Source: JAAXIE01 sp965263155 (GTDB lineage: Bacteria > Chloroflexota > Dehalococcoidia > Lucifugimonadales > JAAXIE01). From it: 64,000 nucleotides of DNA. Position numbers and translations under genes: made by a program. The stretch covers positions 2,356,001 to 2,420,000 of the forward strand of contig OZ253586.1 of the NCBI GenBank assembly GCA_965263155.1. The letters run 5' to 3'. Each line of letters opens with the position of its first letter. The stretch's first letter is position 1. The notes beneath the pieces were generated by a model. The model did no database searches. It was not told where the DNA came from and saw nothing but the letters and a program-made list of their open reading frames with translations. This document shows, piece by piece, positions 60,238-64,000 of this stretch.

Positions 60238-60546
60238 TCACGCGATTCCCGTGGTGACCCTGGTATGAAAGGGAGCTGTGGGCAGTAGCGCCAGATGCCG
60301 TGCCCTCTTGATGGCTACGGCCAAATCACGCTGGTGACCGGCGCACACGCCTGTCTTGCGGCGCGGATCTATCTTGCACCTCTCGCTGATGAAGCGACGC
60401 AGGCGTGCGATATCCTTATAGTCTATGATTTTCACCTTGTCCACGCAGAAGCCGCACACACGCCTGCGTGGCGGGAAACGTCTCCCTCTGCCTCTGCCGG
60501 GAGGACGGCTTCCCCCTCCTCCTCCTCCTCCTCTTCGCATCGCCAT
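60238..60546 (-). CDS. rpsR: 30S ribosomal protein S18
   Basis: 102 residues: a Gly/Arg-rich N-terminus (MAMRRGGGGGGGSRPPGRGR), then VCGFCVDKVKIIDYKDIARL, RRFISERCKIDPRRKTGVCA and HQRDLAVAIKRARHLALLP. The cysteines CxxC...C...C are the zinc-binding form of S18. Third gene of the rpsF-ssb-rpsR unit. Confidence 0.95.
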   Translation of the reverse strand: MAMRRGGGGGGGSRPPGRGRGRRFPPRRRVCGFCVDKVKIIDYKDIARLRRFISERCKIDPRRKTGVCAGHQRDLAVAIKRARHLALLPTAPFHTRVTTGIA

Positions 60547-60614
60547 CAGTCAGAGTACCTCTCTTTCAACCTCAAACAGCTATTCCAGATAAGCTAGTTC
60601 AGATCAGGACTACC

Positions 60615-61118
60615 TCAGAAAGGCAGCTCGTCAGCTCCAAAGCTACCGCCACCCGGCGGTGGTTCATAGCCGCCGCCACCCGGCGGTGGTTCATAGCCGC
60701 CGCCACCCGGCGGTGGTTCATAGCCGCCGCCACCCGGGGGTGGTGCATAGTCGCTGCCTCCAGGTCCGGGCGCAACTCCCTCGCCGCCACTCTGAGTGCT
60801 CAGGAACCGCACATCTTGGGCTGTGATCTCCAGAGAGACTCTCGTCTCTCCGTTCCTGTCTTGGTAGGTACGACTTCGCAGCCTTCCATCCACATAGACC
60901 TTACGACCCTTGGCCAAATATTGGTTGCACGTCTCAGCCTGCCGCCCGAACACCGACACACGGAACCACTCGGTCTCATCCCGCTGCTCACCCTCAGCGG
61001 TGTTGTAGCGGTAGTTGGTAGCAACGTTAAAATTTGTAACCGCCTGCCCGTTGGGTGTGTACCGCATCTCAGGGTCCGAGCCCAAGTTGCCGATCACGAT
61101 GATTTTGTTCATCGTCAT
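60615..61118 (-). CDS. ssb: Single-stranded DNA-binding protein
   Basis: Coats single-stranded DNA and recruits replication/repair proteins. 167 residues: OB fold (NKIIVIGNLGSDPEMRYTPN, WFRVSVFGRQAETCNQYLAK, VSLEITAQDVRFL), then a linker of four near-identical PPPGGGGYE units, then the acidic tip ADELPF that binds partners. It lies between rpsF and rpsR, the usual arrangement. Confidence 0.96.
   Translation of the reverse strand: MTMNKIIVIGNLGSDPEMRYTPNGQAVTNFNVATNYRYNTAEGEQRDETEWFRVSVFGRQAETCNQYLAKGRKVYVDGRLRSRTYQDRNGETRVSLEITAQDVRFLSTQSGGEGVAPGPGGSDYAPPPGGGGYEPPPGGGGYEPPPGGGGYEPPPGGGSFGADELPF
60645..60750. repeat. 27-bp tandem repeat in the ssb linker
   Basis: About four copies of a 27-base unit (GCCGCCGCCACCCGGCGGTG plus GTTCATA on the plus strand) encode YEPPPGGGG in SSB. 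The last copy is diverged (YAPPP). It looks like a minisatellite able to change copy number in frame. Confidence 0.8.
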
Positions 61119-61130
61119 GGGCCGTACCCC

Positions 61131-62099
61131 CTACGCACCCTGCCGGACTTCATCAGGCTCGTCGGAGTCCTGATCGTCAGCAGCGGCCTCCTCTGCCTCC
61201 CCCGCGGCCGTAGAGGCTTCGGCGGGGCTGTCAGCTTCCTCGGCCGCAGCAGGCTCCGGATCGAGGTCCGTGGCCACGGGCTCGGATTCCTCCATAACAG
61301 CCTCGGCGGCCTGAGGTTCGGATTCCCCAGCAACCACTGACTCCGCTTCGGCGGCGGCCTCAGCTTCAGCCAGGGGGGCCTCAGCATCCACGGGCCCGGA
61401 TTCTTCCGCAACAGCCTCGCGTTCGGATTCCTCCATAACAGCCTCGGCGGCCTGAGGCTCGGATTCCTCAGCAACCACTGGCTCCGCTTCGGCGGCGTCC
61501 TCAGCTTCAGCCACGGGGGCCTCAGTGTCCACGGGCCCGGATTCTTCCGCAACGGCCTCGGCGACTTCGGAAGCGGATTCCTCAGCAACAGCCTCAGCGT
61601 CAACGGACTCCGGCTCGGCAACGGCTTGAGCCTCTGCCACGACAGCCTCTGTCGCGGGCGCCTCTGCCTGCTCAGTAGCTTCTGCCGAGGGAGCCTCACC
61701 CGCAGTTGCGGGCACAATCACTGCTGCAGGGGCTGCTGGAGCTGGCGCACCGGGAGCCTCGCCTCGCGGAGGCTCAATGGGACGGGGCGACGCACCGATG
61801 GGCAACTCTGCCCGCACTAACAGGTGTCGAATGATGTTCTCCGACAGCCTCAAGTGCGACTCGACCTGCCGTGTGTGGCTACCGTCAGCCTCGAACCTAG
61901 TCAGGTGATAGTTACCTTCCAGAAAGCGGTTGCCAGCCTTCCTTATGGGATAGGCCAGCCGGCGGGTGCCCCATCTCTCCTGATGAGTGACGGTACCCCC
62001 GTCGGCCGTTATCACAGCGTTCAGCCGGTCCCAAGTGTTGGTGACCTCTTCTTGGCTGAGGATAGGACTCAAAATGGTTACGAGTTCGTATTCGGGCAA
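61131..62099 (-). CDS. rpsF: 30S ribosomal protein S6 with a very long acidic C-terminal tail
   Basis: Residues 1-100 are a normal S6 (MPEYELVTILSPILSQEEV, GGTVTHQERWGTRRLAYPI, NRFLEGNYHLTRFEAD). About 220 further residues are almost entirely Ala, Glu, Pro, Val and Asp, giving 322 residues where S6 is usually about 95-135. The tail contains a 47-residue duplication (residues 184-226 and 231-273, each with EESGPVD, PQAAEAVMEESE). TTG 62099 has AGGAG upstream. ssb follows 12 bases later. The tail is in frame, with a stop just before ssb, so it looks genuine. Confidence 0.93.
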   Translation of the reverse strand: MPEYELVTILSPILSQEEVTNTWDRLNAVITADGGTVTHQERWGTRRLAYPIRKAGNRFLEGNYHLTRFEADGSHTRQVESHLRLSENIIRHLLVRAELPIGASPRPIEPPRGEAPGAPAPAAPAAVIVPATAGEAPSAEATEQAEAPATEAVVAEAQAVAEPESVDAEAVAEESASEVAEAVAEESGPVDTEAPVAEAEDAAEAEPVVAEESEPQAAEAVMEESEREAVAEESGPVDAEAPLAEAEAAAEAESVVAGESEPQAAEAVMEESEPVATDLDPEPAAAEEADSPAEASTAAGEAEEAAADDQDSDEPDEVRQGA

Positions 62100-62137
62100 G
62101 AACCGGCTCCTAACTCAATGCGGGAATCAAGCGGGGT

Positions 62138-62167
62138 ATTATAACACCCCGATTCCACGAGACTCAA
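62138..62167 (-). promoter_or_regulatory. Promoter of rpsF-ssb-rpsR
   Basis: On the minus strand, TTGAGT (62167-62162), 18-base spacer, TATAAT (62143-62138). The -10 sits inside the imperfect palindrome GGGGTGTTATAATACCCC, which could be an operator or, as RNA or DNA, a hairpin ending glyA transcripts. Confidence 0.6.
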
Positions 62168-62168
62168 C

Positions 62169-63428
62169 TTAATCATCGAGGCCGGGAACAGGGAAGCCTG
62201 AGGTCAGGTCGGCAACCCGCCTCCGAATGTCGTGGGCAGCGGCCTCGTCGGACCCCCCTGTCGAGGAAATCCCGGACAGCGCCTCCACCAACAGCGCGGC
62301 CACCTGCTTCATTTCAGCGGAGCCAAAGCCACGGCTGGTGAGCGCCGGAGTCCCCAGCCTCAAGCCGCTGGTGGTCCTAGGAGGCAGAGGGTCATAGGGG
62401 ATGGCGTTCTTGTTCACCACTATGTCGACCTGCTCCAGACGCTCCTCGGCCTGACGCCCGGTGATGCCCAAGGGCGTGAGGTCAACCAACACCAAGTGGT
62501 TCTCCGTGCCACCGGACACGATGCGCAGACCAGCCACGCTGAGGGCGTCGGCAAGGGCGCGGGCGTTCTCCACTACGCCGTGGGCATACACGCGGAAATC
62601 ATCGGTCCGGGCCTCCCCGAAGCATACCGCCTTGGCAGCGATGACGTGCATCAGCGGTCCGCCCTGCACCAAGGGGAACACGGAGCGGTCGATGCCCCGG
62701 GCGAGGTCATCATCGCACAGAATGAAGCCGCCCCTCGGGCCTCGTAGAGTCTTCTGCGTTGTGGATGTCACAACATGCGCGTGGGGAAAAGGTGAAGGAT
62801 GGGCATCGCCCGCAATGAGGCCGGCGATGTGGGCCATGTCCACCATGAGGATGGCCCCGACCATGTCGGCTATGGCGCGAAAACGCGCGAAGTCGATCTG
62901 GCGCGAGTAGGAGCTATAGCCAGCCACGATTATCTTGGGCTTGTGCTCCAAGGCAAGCTTCTCGACCTCGTCGTAGTCGATGGTCTCGCTCTCGCGGTCG
63001 ACGCCATAAGCGACGAAGTTGTAGAGCTTGCCGGAAAAGTTCACCGGGCTGCCGTGGGTGAGGTGCCCCCCTTGGTCCAGCCGCATGCCCATCACCGTGT
63101 CACCCGGCTCCAGCAGAGAGAAGTAGACGGCCATGTTGGCCTGCGCCCCGCCATGGGGCTGCACGTTGGCATGCTCTCCGCCAAATACAGCCCGCGCCCG
63201 GTCCAAGGCCAACTGCTCTACCACGTCGACATACTGGCAACCGCCGTAGTAACGCCTACCGGGATATCCCTCGGCGTACTTGTTGTTCATCACCGAGCTC
63301 TGCGCTTCCAGCACTGCCTTGCTGGCGTAATTCTCCGACGCTATCAGCACCAAGCTGTTGCGCTGGCGCTCATCTTCCTGTCTTAGGGCGGCTGCGACCT
63401 CCGCGTCGCGCTGTGCCAAGCCAACCAT
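62169..63428 (-). CDS. glyA: Serine hydroxymethyltransferase
   Basis: PLP enzyme interconverting serine and glycine while charging tetrahydrofolate. 419 residues: LVLIASENYASKAVLEAQSS, NKYAEGYPGRRYYGGCQYVD, HGGAQANMAVYFSLLEPGD, VTSTTQKTLRGPRGGFILC with the PLP lysine, and NAIPYDPLPPRTTSGLRLGT. AAGGAG lies five bases before ATG 63428. It is upstream of rpsF on the same strand, with a separate promoter between them. Confidence 0.97.
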   Translation of the reverse strand: MVGLAQRDAEVAAALRQEDERQRNSLVLIASENYASKAVLEAQSSVMNNKYAEGYPGRRYYGGCQYVDVVEQLALDRARAVFGGEHANVQPHGGAQANMAVYFSLLEPGDTVMGMRLDQGGHLTHGSPVNFSGKLYNFVAYGVDRESETIDYDEVEKLALEHKPKIIVAGYSSYSRQIDFARFRAIADMVGAILMVDMAHIAGLIAGDAHPSPFPHAHVVTSTTQKTLRGPRGGFILCDDDLARGIDRSVFPLVQGGPLMHVIAAKAVCFGEARTDDFRVYAHGVVENARALADALSVAGLRIVSGGTENHLVLVDLTPLGITGRQAEERLEQVDIVVNKNAIPYDPLPPRTTSGLRLGTPALTSRGFGSAEMKQVAALLVEALSGISSTGGSDEAAAHDIRRRVADLTSGFPVPGLDD

Positions 63429-63592
63429 GCCACTCCTTCCCCCGCAGCCTTCACATAGGGGCTATCATACAATCAGCGTAAATTCCGCCCCTTCCAAAGT
63501 CAACGAACACCTCCGCACATGTAGCCCCGACCCAAGCGCCCGCGTTGTCTCCAACGCCTACGAGGTTCTTTTTTCTTCCCCAGTTGACCGGG

Positions 63593-64000
63593 CTACCCAT
63601 CGGCGGGGCGGGCAGGGTTCTCTGAATCTATTTCTGAGCAGCCCCCACGGTTGCAGGCGACCACCCAGTAATAGTTCCTGTCGTCAGCTGGCTCAGTGTG
63701 GACGTAAGTTGTTTCAGTCACACTGGCAGTCAACTCGTCACAAAACCGTGGACTGCCGTCTCTGTTCAAGGAGCAATTGTCATCAAAGAAATCATCATGG
63801 TAGACCTTGTAGTAATCAGCGCCGGTGGCAGGGTCCCACCTTACGAGCACCGTCGAACCCTCCCAGCCATAGCCCACATTCGTTGGAACGTCGGGCTTGT
63901 TCGCGACCGGTGTCGCCGGGTTTTCTGAATCGACTTCTGAGCAACCATCACTGTTGCAGGCGACCACCCAGTAGTAGTTGCTGACGCTCTCTGAACCGCT
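63593..64000 (-). CDS. Fibronectin type III repeat protein, C-terminal part (5' end outside window)
   Basis: The frame is open to the right edge, so the N-terminus is missing. It shows one complete and one partial FnIII module: KPDVPTNVGYGWEGSTVLVR, WDPATGADYYKVYHDDF, then SVTETTYVHTEPADDRNYYW, VVACNRGGCSEIDSENPARP. The tag YYWVVACNxxGCSExDSENPA occurs twice. Paired cysteines suggest an exported protein. It ends ARPADG without an anchor. Confidence 0.75.
   Translation of the reverse strand, partial: SGSESVSNYYWVVACNSDGCSEVDSENPATPVANKPDVPTNVGYGWEGSTVLVRWDPATGADYYKVYHDDFFDDNCSLNRDGSPRFCDELTASVTETTYVHTEPADDRNYYWVVACNRGGCSEIDSENPARPADG

Noticed and set aside
60645..60750. CRISPR-like regular repeat
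   Set aside because: The units are directly adjacent without spacers and encode an SSB linker in frame.
61115..61717. 200-residue Arg/Pro/Leu-rich frame inside rpsF
   Set aside because: Same-strand alternative frame of the repetitive acidic tail; it lacks S6 sequence and a ribosome site.

Overview
The window is a GC-rich bacterial chromosome segment, densely coding on both strands, with no rRNA, tRNA, CRISPR array, phage or intact transposase that I can see. Several traits together suggest Chloroflexota, probably a Dehalococcoidia/SAR202-like lineage (inference, not proven): a single-chain alpha2-type glycyl-tRNA synthetase, an HspR-type MerR regulator, a split transketolase, an EtfD/FadF-type membrane Fe-S reductase, an F420-type oxidoreductase, many TTG/GTG starts, and abundant short palindromic intergenic repeats.

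Layout. 1-4.8 kb: an unidentified partial gene, glyS, sbcD, a CopD-like membrane protein and a Trm112-like protein. 4.8-12.1 kb: folK/folP divergent from an acyl-CoA carboxylase beta subunit, then a PH-like protein, the membrane Fe-S reductase, a DUF1330 protein and a 2-hydroxyacid dehydrogenase. 12.3-16.9 kb (minus): an F420-type oxidoreductase, larE, an acyl-CoA ligase and two crotonases, divergent from groES-groEL with overlapping -35 boxes. 19.1-24.6 kb: a CoA-transferase locus (A, an unusual B-A fusion, B) interrupted by a secreted trypsin-like protease gene split by a frameshift. 24.7-25.5 kb: an HspR-like regulator divergent from a 59-residue protein. 25.6-32.7 kb: sbcC divergent from ffh, then a minus-strand operon of amidohydrolase, Mug-type glycosylase, ThpR and AlkA. 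32.8-35.2 kb: split transketolase with an unrelated membrane-protein gene between its halves. 35.2-38 kb: proB-proA, divergent from mfd. 41.7-47.2 kb: HAD hydrolase, ComF, FAD dehydrogenase, then a repeat-rich accessory patch around a lone dihydroxyphthalate-decarboxylase-like gene. 47.8-55.8 kb: Cas4/AddB-like nuclease, PrsW protease, RDD protein, PIG-L deacetylase, a double-GNAT acetyltransferase, DUF502, GT4 glycosyltransferase, FemAB-like acyltransferase and folE. 56-63.4 kb (minus): glyA, rpsF, ssb, rpsR, PPIase, hom, a small lipoprotein and thrC. The right edge holds a partial fibronectin-type-III protein.

Themes. Fatty-acid/acyl-CoA catabolism is prominent (carboxyltransferase, acyl-CoA ligase, crotonases, CoA transferases, ETF:quinone-type reductase). 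DNA maintenance is also well represented (SbcCD, Mfd, AlkA, Mug, SSB, RecB-type nuclease). Amino-acid synthesis is represented by proAB, hom-thrC and glyA, and folate by folK, folP and folE.

Most unusual signals: a family of dispersed repeats built on GTCACAAATGTCACA and CAG(C/A)TAC, two of which flank one gene in inverted orientation; ribosomal protein S6 with a ~220-residue acidic repeat tail; the broken, His-less trypsin-like protein inside a CoA-transferase locus; a palindromic -35 shared by groES and a crotonase operon; and neighbouring MshA-, MshB- and MshD-like genes that resemble a thiol-sugar pathway without a visible cysteine ligase. No complete, clearly new multi-gene system is proven here.
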